A DNA stretch of 64,000 bases from Aquimarina atlantica (GTDB lineage Bacteria; Bacteroidota; Bacteroidia; Flavobacteriales; Flavobacteriaceae), in NCBI RefSeq assembly GCF_000626715.1, contig NZ_AQRA01000004.1, positions 186,001 to 250,000 on the forward strand, written 5' to 3'. The number at the start of each line of letters is the position of its first letter. The stretch's first letter is position 1. A program made the position numbers and the translations under genes. This document shows positions 42,976-52,845 of the stretch, piece after piece. Below the pieces are notes generated by a model that was given only the letters and a program-made list of their open reading frames with translations, was not told the origin of the DNA and did not search any database.

Positions 42976-44313
42976 ATGTTAAAAAACATAAAAATATATA
43001 CATTACTATTGATTACTCTGGGTTTTATGGCCTGTAGTACCGATAATGAAGTAGAACCGTTATTTGATCAAAACGTTGATAGCCGTGTTGATGCTCTTTT
43101 AAAAGGTTATAAGAAAACACTTACTGATGCAGAATTTGGATGGAAACTTGTTTACCAACCCAACAACAGTGTAGGTTTTTATAATATTTTCTTAGATTTT
43201 AATGAGGATAATACTGTAGAAATTGTTTCTGATCATGCTCTGGGAGCACAAGATCTTGAAACAACTTATAGAGTAGGAAAAGCTCATTTCCCAGAGTTAG
43301 TATTCGAAAATTACTCTACTTTTCATAATCTTTTCGAAATCAATGGGTTTAATTTGAAAGCGGAATTCGAATTTATTTTCCAAAAAGTCGAAGCAGACCG
43401 AATCGAGTTTAGAAGTAAAACCGATACCGATGAAGAAGATATCACTATAGTTGTATTCGAAAAAGCAACTCAAGGAGAAAAAGAACGAGTTACAAATACA
43501 AGAGATTCTTACGAAGAGATTGCTTTAGGTCATGACAGTAATCGTTTCCTTAGAAATATAATTGTTACAGATCCTAATGCAGCGCCTACAGATCCTCCTT
43601 TATTTCAAGGTACATTTGCCTATGCCGAATCTGCCAGAGTAGGAGTAATTACAACTTTTGATCAATCAACAGGAAATATAGCATCTACAAATTACCCTAT
43701 AGCGGGTACAGATGTTGGATTTAATTTCGGAACCGCTTTACAAGTAAATGGTTTAGATATTTCTACCTTTACTTTTGATGAAGCAACCAATACTTTTGTT
43801 TCTACAGATGGAGGATTAAATACTGTTATTGGTTATGATCTAGCTCCTGTTGCGACGGGACCTCTTCCTTCATTATTTTCTACAGATGTAGATACTTTTG
43901 ATACAAGGTTCCCTACGTATTCATATTTTGATGATACTTCGCAATTTTACCTTCAGCGAACTTCTCCTGACTTTTTACACCTGGTTAAAAGTACTGGTGC
44001 ATTTCGTCTAGACATTTTAATGAATGCTTTTGCCCCAGGTGTACATGGCATAAGATTTAGAGGAGTTACTGGACCTAACGGAACTCTAGTTGCTGCTGTT
44101 AGTTTTACAAAAACCTTGGGAGAAAAACTTACGCTTACACTTCTTGGTGCTACTGATCCTATTGATGATGTAGTAAGTGTACTTGATCTTCTAACCGATA
44201 CGGGAGGATGGTACATACAAGAAACCGATGAAAGTCCTTTTGCTTCAAATCCATCATTTCAACTTACAAGTGTGAATTTCCCCAATTTTAGATTTTCCGT
44301 GTATGGAATCTAA
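42976..44313 (+). CDS. DUF4302 lipoprotein
   Basis: 445 aa. Lipoprotein signal MLKNIKIYTLLLITLGFMAC. The N-terminal region (RVDALLKGYKKTLTDAEFGW then KLVYQPNN) marks DUF4302. The remainder is beta-rich. The family has no known activity but regularly follows the SusC/SusD/zinc-hydrolase set, so it is probably an accessory substrate-binding or surface protein. Last gene of the operon, followed by a terminator. Confidence 0.84.
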   Translation: MLKNIKIYTLLLITLGFMACSTDNEVEPLFDQNVDSRVDALLKGYKKTLTDAEFGWKLVYQPNNSVGFYNIFLDFNEDNTVEIVSDHALGAQDLETTYRVGKAHFPELVFENYSTFHNLFEINGFNLKAEFEFIFQKVEADRIEFRSKTDTDEEDITIVVFEKATQGEKERVTNTRDSYEEIALGHDSNRFLRNIIVTDPNAAPTDPPLFQGTFAYAESARVGVITTFDQSTGNIASTNYPIAGTDVGFNFGTALQVNGLDISTFTFDEATNTFVSTDGGLNTVIGYDLAPVATGPLPSLFSTDVDTFDTRFPTYSYFDDTSQFYLQRTSPDFLHLVKSTGAFRLDILMNAFAPGVHGIRFRGVTGPNGTLVAAVSFTKTLGEKLTLTLLGATDPIDDVVSVLDLLTDTGGWYIQETDESPFASNPSFQLTSVNFPNFRFSVYGI

Positions 44314-44617
44314 TCTTATTAACAATATACACAATTGACTATTGTTCCCTCAATAGCCTTTCTAACTCAACTTTCGAAAACCCGGAGCATTAGCTCTGGG
44401 TTTTTTGATTATTTTTTTAAAAAATTAAGTGTGTTTTTAGTCTTGTTGTCTCAAGCATTTGGGTATTGAATTGCGCAGTAAAACTATAGGAGGAAATAGG
44501 TAAAAATAAGATTGATAAACGACAACATTTTAGTCAATCAAAAAAGGCTAAATGCGTTCATTAACATTTACTTAAGAATAACGTCGATATTTCAATGTAT
44601 TTTAGAAAACAAAAACA
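44314..44617. other. Intergenic region after the Sus-like operon
   Basis: Contains the operon terminator at 44377-44404. The remaining DNA is AT-rich, and I see no gene in it. Confidence 0.5.
44377..44406 (+). terminator. Terminator of the SusC/SusD operon
   Basis: AAAACCCGGAGC (44377-44388), ATTA, GCTCTGGGTTTT (44393-44404) and further T. The stem has one mismatch. Confidence 0.85.
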
Positions 44618-46147
44618 ATGAAGCACACAATTGTTCTTTTACTAGTACTTACTACAATATCTACTTTCTCACAAACCGATACCGAAGTATATCTTTTTGA
44701 TATCAACAAACAAGGAGAAACAATCAAACTTAGCAACCAAAGAAACATATCTAACAATAAAGGATATGATAATCAACCTTCTATCTTTAATGATACTATG
44801 GTTTTGTTTTCTTCTACACGTAATAAACAAACAGACATAGCTATATATGATAGTAAAAAAGCTAACGTAGATTGGATTACTGAAACCAAAAGCGGTAGTG
44901 AATACTCCCCTACCAAAATCCCAGGAAAAAATGAAATTTCATCCATTCGTCTTGATCAAGATGGTAAACAACTCCTATATCGTTATGATTACAAAACCGG
45001 AGAGTCTAAAGTTCTATTAGAAGGACTTAAAGTAGGGTACCATACCTGGTTTAATCAAGATATATTGGTTTCATCGGTACTCGAAGATAATACAATGTCA
45101 TTAGTAGTATCCAATATAAAAGAGAATACCAATCATACTTTTCAGAAAAAAGTAGGAAGGTCATTGCATAAAATACCAAAATCAAATCTAATTAGCTATA
45201 TCAGTAAAGAAAATAAAAATTGGGAGATTAGATCGATTGATCCTATATCAGGAACCACCAAAAAAATCATAAATACAATACCAGGATCCGAAGATATGTG
45301 CTGGTTACCAGATGGTACTATACTGATGGGAAAACAAAACCAGATTTATAAGTTTAATCCAAAAACAGATACCAGATGGAGCATCTTTTATACTTTTATG
45401 GATAAAGAAATTGGTAATATTTCCCGAATAGCAGCAAATACTACCGGAAACATGCTTGCTGTAGTATCAGACATATCTCCCGAACATATTGTTCAAAAAC
45501 AATTAGATGCTTATAATGCCAGAGATATAGATGCTTTTTTAGCTACATATAATGACGATGTATTAATTTATGACTATCCCAATACAGTACGTTATAAAGG
45601 CAAAGAAGCTATGCGTCCGTATTATGACAAAAAATTTAAGAATCAACCTAATTTATTTTGTGAAATTAAACATCGTATTGTACTTGGTAATAAAGTAATC
45701 GACGAAGAATATGTTACGTATAGTGATCGAAAAGTAAGGGTTATTTCTATATATGAGATTAAAAACGGAAAGATTGCCAAGGTTACTTTTATTAGACCTC
45801 AATATGATAATGCTATTGAAAAAAGTACTCTAAGCATAGTTGATAAACAGCTCGACGCATACAACACAAGAGATATCGATGCTTTTGTTGCAACCTATAC
45901 CGAAGATATAAAAGTTTACAATTTTCCTTATAAATTCTTATACGAGGGTCATGAAAATATCAAAAAAGGATATACCAGTTTCTTTAACAACACACCCGAT
46001 CTTAATTGTAAAATCAAAAACAGGATAGTTATGGGTAATGTTGTTATTGATGAAGAGTTTCTTACCATTAATAAACAACATTATAGCGCCGTTGCCATTT
46101 ATGAAGTAAAAAATGAGAAAATAGCCAAAGTTGTTTTTATTCAGTAA
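44618..46147 (+). CDS. Secreted beta-propeller protein with two C-terminal NTF2/SnoaL-like domains
   Basis: 509 aa. Signal peptide MKHTIVLLLVLTTISTFSQ. Residues about 25-290 look like a TolB/WD40-type propeller (PSIFNDTMVLFSSTRNKQTD, LLYRYDYKTGESKVLLEG). Two NTF2-like domains follow (about 292-395 and 405-509), each with an AYNxRDIDAFxATY start, an IKxRIVxGNxVIDEE core and an IYEVKNxKIAKVxFI end. The same domain ends the next protein. The fusion is unusual; the NTF2 parts may bind a small ligand or act as oligomerisation modules. 22 nt separate it from the amidohydrolase gene. Confidence 0.75.
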   Translation: MKHTIVLLLVLTTISTFSQTDTEVYLFDINKQGETIKLSNQRNISNNKGYDNQPSIFNDTMVLFSSTRNKQTDIAIYDSKKANVDWITETKSGSEYSPTKIPGKNEISSIRLDQDGKQLLYRYDYKTGESKVLLEGLKVGYHTWFNQDILVSSVLEDNTMSLVVSNIKENTNHTFQKKVGRSLHKIPKSNLISYISKENKNWEIRSIDPISGTTKKIINTIPGSEDMCWLPDGTILMGKQNQIYKFNPKTDTRWSIFYTFMDKEIGNISRIAANTTGNMLAVVSDISPEHIVQKQLDAYNARDIDAFLATYNDDVLIYDYPNTVRYKGKEAMRPYYDKKFKNQPNLFCEIKHRIVLGNKVIDEEYVTYSDRKVRVISIYEIKNGKIAKVTFIRPQYDNAIEKSTLSIVDKQLDAYNTRDIDAFVATYTEDIKVYNFPYKFLYEGHENIKKGYTSFFNNTPDLNCKIKNRIVMGNVVIDEEFLTINKQHYSAVAIYEVKNEKIAKVVFIQ

Positions 46148-46169
46148 TGTAAATAATTACACAAACTAA

Positions 46170-47900
46170 ATGATGAAAAAAATAGTAATCCTAATAATTC
46201 TATTTATAATTATTAATCCAGCTCTTAGTATAGCTCAATCAATAATCATAGAAAACATTAACATAATTGATGTTGAAACCGGGAAAATCAAAAAACAGCA
46301 AAATATAGTAATAGAAGGGGAAAAAATAATATCTATTTCTCCTAAAAAAATCGCCTCAAAAGAAAATACTAAAGTCATTAATGGTACAGATAAATTTGTC
46401 ATTCCTGGTATGATTGATTCTCATATCCATTTTTTCCAAACAGGAAGTTTATATACTCGTCCCGACGCTATAAATCTAAAGCACATAGTGCCTTATGAAG
46501 ATGAAATAAAATTTGCAAAAAAAATAGTCCCCGATAATTTTAAAAGATATTTAAGGTTGGGTATTACATCTGTTATGGATGTTGGTGGGCCATTCTATAA
46601 TTTCATAATTAGAGATAGCATATCCAAAAATAATATTTCTCCAAATGTTTATGTTACTGGCCCTCTCTTTTCTCCTTATCAACCTGAAGCTTTTTCTAAA
46701 CTTGAGGATATTCCTATTGAAAAAATCACCACCAAAGAACAAGCCACTACTCTTTTTAATAAAATGCTTCCGTATAAGCCCGATTTCATTAAGATTTGGT
46801 ATATAGCTAATAAAAATATTCCAGCAGAAAAAACATATCCTATTGTAGAGCATATTGCCAAATTAACTCATAAAAATAATTTAAAGCTTACCATACACGC
46901 TACTCAATTAAATACAGCAAAATTAGCAGTAAAAGCTGGCGTAGATATATTAGTTCATAGTGTTACAGACACTTTAATAGACAACGAGTTTGTGAAATCG
47001 CTAAAAAAGAATAATGTAACATATATTCCTACATTAATAGTTTCTAATAATTATGGAAAATCTTTTTTAGGTAAACCAGACAATCATTTTCAAGACCTTA
47101 CCTTTGCAAACCCTACTGTATATCGTTCATTAACGGATGTAAAAAAATTCTCTAAGGAAGACACTCCTAAAGGACTTAAAAGATTGAGAAATAATGAAAA
47201 AACATATCTGGAACGATCTGCAGCCAAAGATGAAATTATGTTTCAGAACCTGAAAAGATTATCCGAAAATAGTATAAATATAGCTACAGGTACTGATGCA
47301 GGAAATATAGGAACCATTCACGCTTCCTCTTACATACAGGAAATCGAAGCTATGAAGAAATCTGGCATCAGTAATTTGGATATTTTAAGAGCTTCTACTA
47401 TAAATGCTGCAAAAGGCTTTGGTTTAGATAATCAAATCGGTTCTATTTCTGAAGGAAAAATAGCAGATTTAGTTATTCTTAAAAACAACCCATTGGATAA
47501 TCTTCAAAATCTAAATTCAATCGAAGAAGTAATTAAAGGTGGTAAAAAAATAGGGGTTTTAGACTTAATCAAAGAAACACCTGAGCAAGTTGTACAGCGA
47601 CAAGTAAATGCATACAACGCAAGAGACATAGATGTATTTATGGATACATATTCTGAAGATATTAAAATTTATAATTTTCCAGAAAAAATTTCAATGAATG
47701 GAAAAGATCAAATGCGAGAAAGATTTAAAAGTATGTTTCAACGAGTACCAAATCTATATTGCGAAATTAAAAACCGTATTGTATTAGGTAATAAAGTAGT
47801 GGATCATGAGTATGTTAAGTTCGGAGAAAAATATTCAAGTGTTATAGCTATTTATGAAGTAATAGATGGTAAAATTTCTAAAGTTACATTTTTAAGATAA
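46170..47900 (+). CDS. Secreted amidohydrolase with C-terminal NTF2-like domain
   Basis: 576 aa. Signal peptide ending ALSIAQ. Metal-dependent amidohydrolase fold: entry motif FVIPGMIDSHIHFF, ligand His in TIHATQLNTAKLA and HSVTDTL, and Asp in NIATGTDAGNIGT, then the closing IGSISEGKIADLVIL. This is the imidazolonepropionase/prolidase-like branch, which acts on cyclic amides or peptides. Residues about 473-576 form an NTF2-like domain (QRQVNAYNARDIDVFMDTYS), nearly the same as the two in the upstream protein. Confidence 0.82.
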   Translation: MMKKIVILIILFIIINPALSIAQSIIIENINIIDVETGKIKKQQNIVIEGEKIISISPKKIASKENTKVINGTDKFVIPGMIDSHIHFFQTGSLYTRPDAINLKHIVPYEDEIKFAKKIVPDNFKRYLRLGITSVMDVGGPFYNFIIRDSISKNNISPNVYVTGPLFSPYQPEAFSKLEDIPIEKITTKEQATTLFNKMLPYKPDFIKIWYIANKNIPAEKTYPIVEHIAKLTHKNNLKLTIHATQLNTAKLAVKAGVDILVHSVTDTLIDNEFVKSLKKNNVTYIPTLIVSNNYGKSFLGKPDNHFQDLTFANPTVYRSLTDVKKFSKEDTPKGLKRLRNNEKTYLERSAAKDEIMFQNLKRLSENSINIATGTDAGNIGTIHASSYIQEIEAMKKSGISNLDILRASTINAAKGFGLDNQIGSISEGKIADLVILKNNPLDNLQNLNSIEEVIKGGKKIGVLDLIKETPEQVVQRQVNAYNARDIDVFMDTYSEDIKIYNFPEKISMNGKDQMRERFKSMFQRVPNLYCEIKNRIVLGNKVVDHEYVKFGEKYSSVIAIYEVIDGKISKVTFLR

Positions 47901-47980
47901 TTCTTATCATCTTATATATTTGTTAAGAGATCATCATTACTTCGCTCTTTTATTTAAATTAGGCGATCAAATTCACACAA

Positions 47981-49318
47981 ATGAAAACATTTTTTACTAC
48001 TACCCTACTTGTATTATCTACCATTTTAACCGCACAAACAGATCAACGTATTTATGATATCATCAATGCAGTTTCTGCAGATAGAATTGAAACCGATATC
48101 AAAAAGTTAGCGAATTTCGGAACTCGCAATACATTTAGTGATACTATCTCTCAAACACGAGGTATCGGGGCAGCCCGAAGATGGATCAAAACAGAATTCG
48201 AAAATATCTCTAAACAGTGCAAAAACTGTTTAGATGTATTTTATCAAAAAGATTTTGTAACCAAAGATATGGGATCCAGAGTACCTCATGATGCCTGGGT
48301 CGTAAATGTAGTAGCTATACAAAAAGGAACAAAGTATCCTAATCGCTATATTATTATGAGTGGAGATATCGATTCTCGGGCCAGTGATACTATGGATTTT
48401 ACTACCGATGCTCCCGGTGCAAATGATAATGCCAGTGGGATGGCAGGAACCATTGAAGCTGCAAGAGTATTGTCAAAATACACGTTTGAGAACAGTATCA
48501 TTTATGTTGGATTATCTGGAGAAGAACAAGGCCTCTTTGGTGGTGGAGGATTAGCAAAATACGCTAAAAACAAAGGCTGGGACATTATTGGAATCCTTAA
48601 TAATGATATGATTGGAAATATTAAAGGAGTAGACGGAGTTATCGATAATCGAGCTTTTAGAATATTTTCTGAACCTACCAACCTTACCGATGATGAAAAA
48701 ACGGTAAGACGTAGACGTTTTTATGGTGGAGAAGTTGATGGGATTTCGCGTCAATTGGCCCGATATGTACATAAAAATGTAAAAACCTATATGCCAGAGA
48801 TGAACCCAATGATGATTTATCGATTAGATCGTTTTGGTCGTGGTGGGCATCACAGACCATTTAATGATTTAGGCTACGCCGGAATTCGAATTATGGAAGC
48901 GCATGAAAACTATACCCAACAACATCAAAATATTCGCGAGGAAAACGGAATTAAATACGGAGATGTTGTAGAACATGTTAACTTTGATTATGCTGCAAAA
49001 CTTACTGCAGTTAATGCGATAAATTTAGCAAGTATTGCCTGGGCTCCTCCTGCCCCATCCGAAGTAAAAATAGGTGGTATTGTAGAACCGTCTGCAAAAT
49101 TTAAATGGAAAAAAGCCAATGATCCTAATATCAAAGGTTACAAAATATATTGGCGAGATACGACTTCTCCTACCTGGGATCATAGTCGTTTTGTAGGAAA
49201 TGTAGATAATTTTGTTCTGAATGGCATTGTTATTGACAATTTCTTCTTCGGAATAGCCACTGTTGGAAAAAACGGTCATGAGAGTCCGGTTGTATTTCCA
49301 TCAGAAACTTTTAGATAA
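47981..49318 (+). CDS. M28-family metallopeptidase with Fn3-like C-terminal domain
   Basis: 445 aa, signal peptide ending LTAQ. Zinc-site residues are Asp131 (in SGDIDSR), Asp149 (GANDNASG), Glu181/Glu182 (SGEEQG), Asp209 (NNDMIGN) and His308 (MEAHEN). The usual first ligand His of the GHYDS-type motif is Asp129 here. A fibronectin III-like domain closes the protein (KFKWKKANDPNIKGYKIYWR). It is expected to release N-terminal amino acids outside the cell. Genes before and after are also secreted hydrolases. Confidence 0.82.
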   Translation: MKTFFTTTLLVLSTILTAQTDQRIYDIINAVSADRIETDIKKLANFGTRNTFSDTISQTRGIGAARRWIKTEFENISKQCKNCLDVFYQKDFVTKDMGSRVPHDAWVVNVVAIQKGTKYPNRYIIMSGDIDSRASDTMDFTTDAPGANDNASGMAGTIEAARVLSKYTFENSIIYVGLSGEEQGLFGGGGLAKYAKNKGWDIIGILNNDMIGNIKGVDGVIDNRAFRIFSEPTNLTDDEKTVRRRRFYGGEVDGISRQLARYVHKNVKTYMPEMNPMMIYRLDRFGRGGHHRPFNDLGYAGIRIMEAHENYTQQHQNIREENGIKYGDVVEHVNFDYAAKLTAVNAINLASIAWAPPAPSEVKIGGIVEPSAKFKWKKANDPNIKGYKIYWRDTTSPTWDHSRFVGNVDNFVLNGIVIDNFFFGIATVGKNGHESPVVFPSETFR

Positions 49319-49437
49319 AGTACAAAAAAGAGTCTGCTAATAATTTCGAAACTAATACAAAATTGATTATTATGCGAATTCTACTAATCTAACCGTTAGA
49401 CATTAAATATAATTATCGAGAAATAAACATACCATAG

Positions 49438-51060
49438 ATGAAAACATTCTATACTATAGTCTTTAGCATTTTAAGCCTTACGCTACTGTCTGCGCAAGAG
49501 TCACAATTTACCAGGCAAGATTCATTGCGAGGGTCAATAACTCCAGAAAGAGCTTGGTGGGATTTAACCTATTACCATCTTGATATTGCTGTAGATCCAG
49601 ATAAAAAAACTATTTCAGGAAAAAACACAATTCATTATAAAGTGTTGAAAGAGCATAACGTAATGCAGATCGATCTGCAACCTCCTTTAAAAATAGAAAA
49701 AGTACTTCAGGATAATAAACCATTACAAGTAACATCTGAAGGAAATGCTCATTTTATAACACTATCAACAGTACAAAAAGAAAATAGCAAAAATGCAATA
49801 GAAGTATACTATAGTGGTAAACCTCGTGAAGCCGTTCAAGCACCATGGGATGGTGGTATTTCATGGAAAAAAGATCAAAACGGAAAACATTTTGTGGCTT
49901 CCTCATGCCAGGGATTAGGAGCAAGCGTTTGGTGGCCCAACAAAGATCATATGTATGATGAAGTAGATAGTTTGCTAATTAGTGTTAATGTACCATCTAC
50001 ACTTATGAATGTATCTAATGGCCGATTGCGTAAAACAGAAAAACATGACAATGATACCAAAACATATCATTGGTTTGTAAGTAATCCAATTAATAACTAC
50101 GGTGTAAATATCAATATCGGAGATTATGTACATTTTGGAGAACAATATGAAGGCGAAAAAGGTAAACTTGATATGGATTATTATGTACTAAGAGACAACC
50201 TGGAAAAAGCAAAAAAACAATTTAAAGATGCCCCAAAGATGATGAAAGCTTTTGAGCATTGGTTTGGCCCCTACCCATTTTATGAAGATAGCTTTAAATT
50301 GGTAGAAGTACCTTATCTGGGGATGGAACATCAAAGCTCTGTCACGTATGGAAACAAATATATAAATGGATATCTTGGTAATGACCTTTCTGGATCAGGA
50401 TGGGGATTGAAATTTGATTTTATTATTATTCATGAGTCCGGTCATGAATGGTTTGCTAATAACATCACCTATAAGGATGCTGCAGATATGTGGATTCATG
50501 AAGGTTTTACAGCATATTCTGAAAGTCTTTTTCTTGATTATCATTATGGAAAAAAGGCCGCTGCAGAATATGTAATAGGTACCAGAAAAAAAATCCAAAA
50601 TGACTCCCCAATTATAGGAACATATAATGTAAATAATGAAGGATCAAGTGATATGTACCTTAAGGGATCAAACATGTTACACACACTTCGACAACTTATA
50701 GAAGATGATGAAAAATGGAGATCTGTCCTAAGAGGGCTTAATTCTACATTTTATCATAAGACAGTGACAACAAAACAGATCGAAGATTATATTAGCAAAG
50801 AAACTAACATCGATTTAACTCAATTTTTTGATCAGTATCTAAGAACTATAAAAATACCTGTTCTCGAATATAATATTAAAGACGGTAAATTAAAATATCG
50901 TTATAGCAATATCGTAGATAAATTTGATATGCCCGTACGTCTTTTTATAGATGGTAATCCAAAATGGATACAACCTAATGCCAATTGGCAAACAAAAGAT
51001 ATTAAAGGAAATAAACTTACCGTAGATCCTAATTTTTATATAAATGTAAAAGAACTATAG
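49438..51060 (+). CDS. M1-family zinc aminopeptidase
   Basis: 540 aa, shorter than classic aminopeptidase N because the C-terminal helical domain is missing. Signal peptide ends LLSAQ. Exopeptidase motif is GMEHQSS in place of GxMEN. The zinc site is HESGH at 332-336 with Glu355 in WIHEGFTAYSE, the exact HExxH-x18-E spacing. It probably trims peptides in the periplasm or outside. Ten nt separate it from the TauE-type permease gene. Confidence 0.88.
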   Translation: MKTFYTIVFSILSLTLLSAQESQFTRQDSLRGSITPERAWWDLTYYHLDIAVDPDKKTISGKNTIHYKVLKEHNVMQIDLQPPLKIEKVLQDNKPLQVTSEGNAHFITLSTVQKENSKNAIEVYYSGKPREAVQAPWDGGISWKKDQNGKHFVASSCQGLGASVWWPNKDHMYDEVDSLLISVNVPSTLMNVSNGRLRKTEKHDNDTKTYHWFVSNPINNYGVNINIGDYVHFGEQYEGEKGKLDMDYYVLRDNLEKAKKQFKDAPKMMKAFEHWFGPYPFYEDSFKLVEVPYLGMEHQSSVTYGNKYINGYLGNDLSGSGWGLKFDFIIIHESGHEWFANNITYKDAADMWIHEGFTAYSESLFLDYHYGKKAAAEYVIGTRKKIQNDSPIIGTYNVNNEGSSDMYLKGSNMLHTLRQLIEDDEKWRSVLRGLNSTFYHKTVTTKQIEDYISKETNIDLTQFFDQYLRTIKIPVLEYNIKDGKLKYRYSNIVDKFDMPVRLFIDGNPKWIQPNANWQTKDIKGNKLTVDPNFYINVKEL

Positions 51061-51069
51061 GTATATAAA

Positions 51070-51795
51070 ATGGCATCTTATCTTATTCCGTTTACTGCTG
51101 CTTTTATATTAGGTGTATCTAAATCGGGGCTCAAAGGAATGGGGATTGTGGTTGTTACTCTAATGGCATTGGCACATGGTGCAAAAGCATCTACAGGAAT
51201 ACTGCTACCTCTTTTAATTTTTGCAGACGTTTTGGCTGTACTCTATTATAACCGACATGCCCGTTGGAAATATCTCTTCCGATTTCTCCCATGGATGATT
51301 GGTGGAGTTCTGGTAGCTGTTTTTGTAGGAAAAGATCTTCCTGAATATATATTTAAGAAAGGAATGGCCGTGATTATCATCATCAGTGTTATCATCATGT
51401 TTTTTTGGGAACGATACGATAAAAAAAACATCCCTAATAAGCTTTGGTTTATTGGTACTACTGGGTTTGCAGCAGGTTTTACTACAATGATAGGAAACCT
51501 GGCGGGAGCATTTACCAATATCTTTTTTATGGCAACCCGAATACCAAAAAATGAATTTATTGGTACCGCTGCCTGGCTTTTTTTTATCATCAACTTGTTT
51601 AAACTCCCTTTTCATATTTTTAGCTGGCACACCATAAATACACAGTCACTAACCATAGATTTATATTTGATTCCCGGAGTTATATTAGGATTCATTATTG
51701 GGCTTAAAGTGGTTAAACAATTTAAAGATCACCAATATCGAAAGTTTATTTTAATCATTACAGCAATTGGAGGGTTAGTTATCTTATTCAAATAA
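51070..51795 (+). CDS. TauE/SafE-family membrane permease
   Basis: 241 aa with about seven to eight membrane segments. Begins with the family pattern FTAAFILGVSKSGLKGMGIV and has the second copy FAAGFTTMIGNLAGAFTNIF. The family is annotated as sulfite or organosulfur-anion exporters; the substrate is not evident here. It is cotranscribed with the peptidase gene. Confidence 0.82.
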   Translation: MASYLIPFTAAFILGVSKSGLKGMGIVVVTLMALAHGAKASTGILLPLLIFADVLAVLYYNRHARWKYLFRFLPWMIGGVLVAVFVGKDLPEYIFKKGMAVIIIISVIIMFFWERYDKKNIPNKLWFIGTTGFAAGFTTMIGNLAGAFTNIFFMATRIPKNEFIGTAAWLFFIINLFKLPFHIFSWHTINTQSLTIDLYLIPGVILGFIIGLKVVKQFKDHQYRKFILIITAIGGLVILFK

Positions 51796-51981
51796 TCACT
51801 GGTATTATTAAATGATTATCGGGTAATAGTCTATATACATTAGGCAAAAACTTCACAAAAAGACTACTTTATTTTATCGATTAATACCTGCCAAGTTAAA
51901 TTTTTAGTTAATTAACCCTATTCTTAAAAAAATAACACTGCTAATTTGATACATTTAAGTATTAATCAAATTATATATATC

Positions 51982-52155
51982 ATGAAAAAAAAGCAATTAA
52001 AAAAACTCAAACTCAACAAAAACACAATTTCTAAGTTTAGTGCTCAAAAAATTAAAGGAGGAGTTAGCAATGAATGCGATTCTAGTTTTCGACCTTTCGA
52101 GTGTCCTCTGGGATGTGCTACAGCGGTTACTATTTGCGCAACAAACGATTGCTAA
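51982..52155 (+). CDS. Double-glycine-leader RiPP precursor peptide
   Basis: 57 aa from the ATG at 51982; the longer frame from 51946 adds an unlikely leader. Residues 1-27 are a Bacteroidetes natural-product leader (KKLKLNKNTISKFSAQKIKGG), with cleavage expected after Gly27. The 30-residue core begins VSNEC and has five Cys (core positions 5, 14, 18, 25 and 30) with Ser/Thr between them, so lanthionine or disulfide crosslinks are possible. No lanthipeptide cyclase, protease-transporter or other maturation gene is adjacent, so it is an orphan precursor. Confidence 0.75.
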   Translation: MKKKQLKKLKLNKNTISKFSAQKIKGGVSNECDSSFRPFECPLGCATAVTICATNDC

Positions 52156-52186
52156 AAAAGTTGTTATCTTTTTAAAATAATAACTT

Positions 52187-52220
52187 TAGAGTCGTAAAAA
52201 TTAATTTTTTACGGCTCTAA
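52187..52220. terminator. Stem-loop after the RiPP precursor gene
   Basis: TTAGAGTCGTAAAAA pairs with TTTTTACGGCTCTAA (one G:U), a 15-bp stem ending in T-rich sequence. Probably terminates the small gene. Confidence 0.6.
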
Positions 52221-52321
52221 TTATTGTATAGAAATAATTGATTCATTCTTATTACTGCCAAAATGTAATTTCTTTTGAATATTTTTAGCCTTTATAAAAG
52301 TTTCAAAAAACGAAATTTACA

Positions 52322-52831
52322 ATGTTTCCAGAACTACAAACCGAAAGATTATTCCTAAGACAGTTAAAAGAAAGTGATGATCAGGTGATTCTCTTTTTAA
52401 GATCTAATGAAATTGTTAACACCTATGTAAAAAGACCTAAAACAAACACAAAGGAAGAAGCAATTAATTTCATCAATAAAATTAATAAGGGTATTGATCA
52501 GCAAGATTGGTTATTTTGGGGAATTACTATAAAAGATAATCCCGAACTTATCGGTACTATCTGTTTATGGAATTTCTCAGAGGACAAAAAAATAGCAGAA
52601 GTAGGCTACGATTTACACCCAAAATTTTATAAACAAGGAATCATGAACGAAGCTCTGATAAGTATCCTGGATTATGGGTTTACAACTTTGGGGTTAGATC
52701 GTATAGAAGCTTTTACACATAAAAACAATGAGGCTTCAAAGAAACTACTCATAAGAAATAATTTTAATCATATTGAAGATAGAATAGATAATGATAACCC
52801 GGATAATGTTATTTTTTCTATTTCTAAGTGA
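52322..52831 (+). CDS. GNAT-family N-acetyltransferase
   Basis: 169 aa. Standard RimJ-like pattern: LQTERLFLRQLKESDDQVIL at the start, IGTICLWNFSEDKKIAEVGY, and acetyl-CoA-binding LHPKFYKQGIMNEALISILD, then NEASKKLLIRNNF near the end. It may acetylate a protein N-terminus or a small amine. The stop overlaps a possible GTG start of the next gene. Confidence 0.86.
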   Translation: MFPELQTERLFLRQLKESDDQVILFLRSNEIVNTYVKRPKTNTKEEAINFINKINKGIDQQDWLFWGITIKDNPELIGTICLWNFSEDKKIAEVGYDLHPKFYKQGIMNEALISILDYGFTTLGLDRIEAFTHKNNEASKKLLIRNNFNHIEDRIDNDNPDNVIFSISK

Positions 52832-52845
52832 TAAGTAACATAAAA

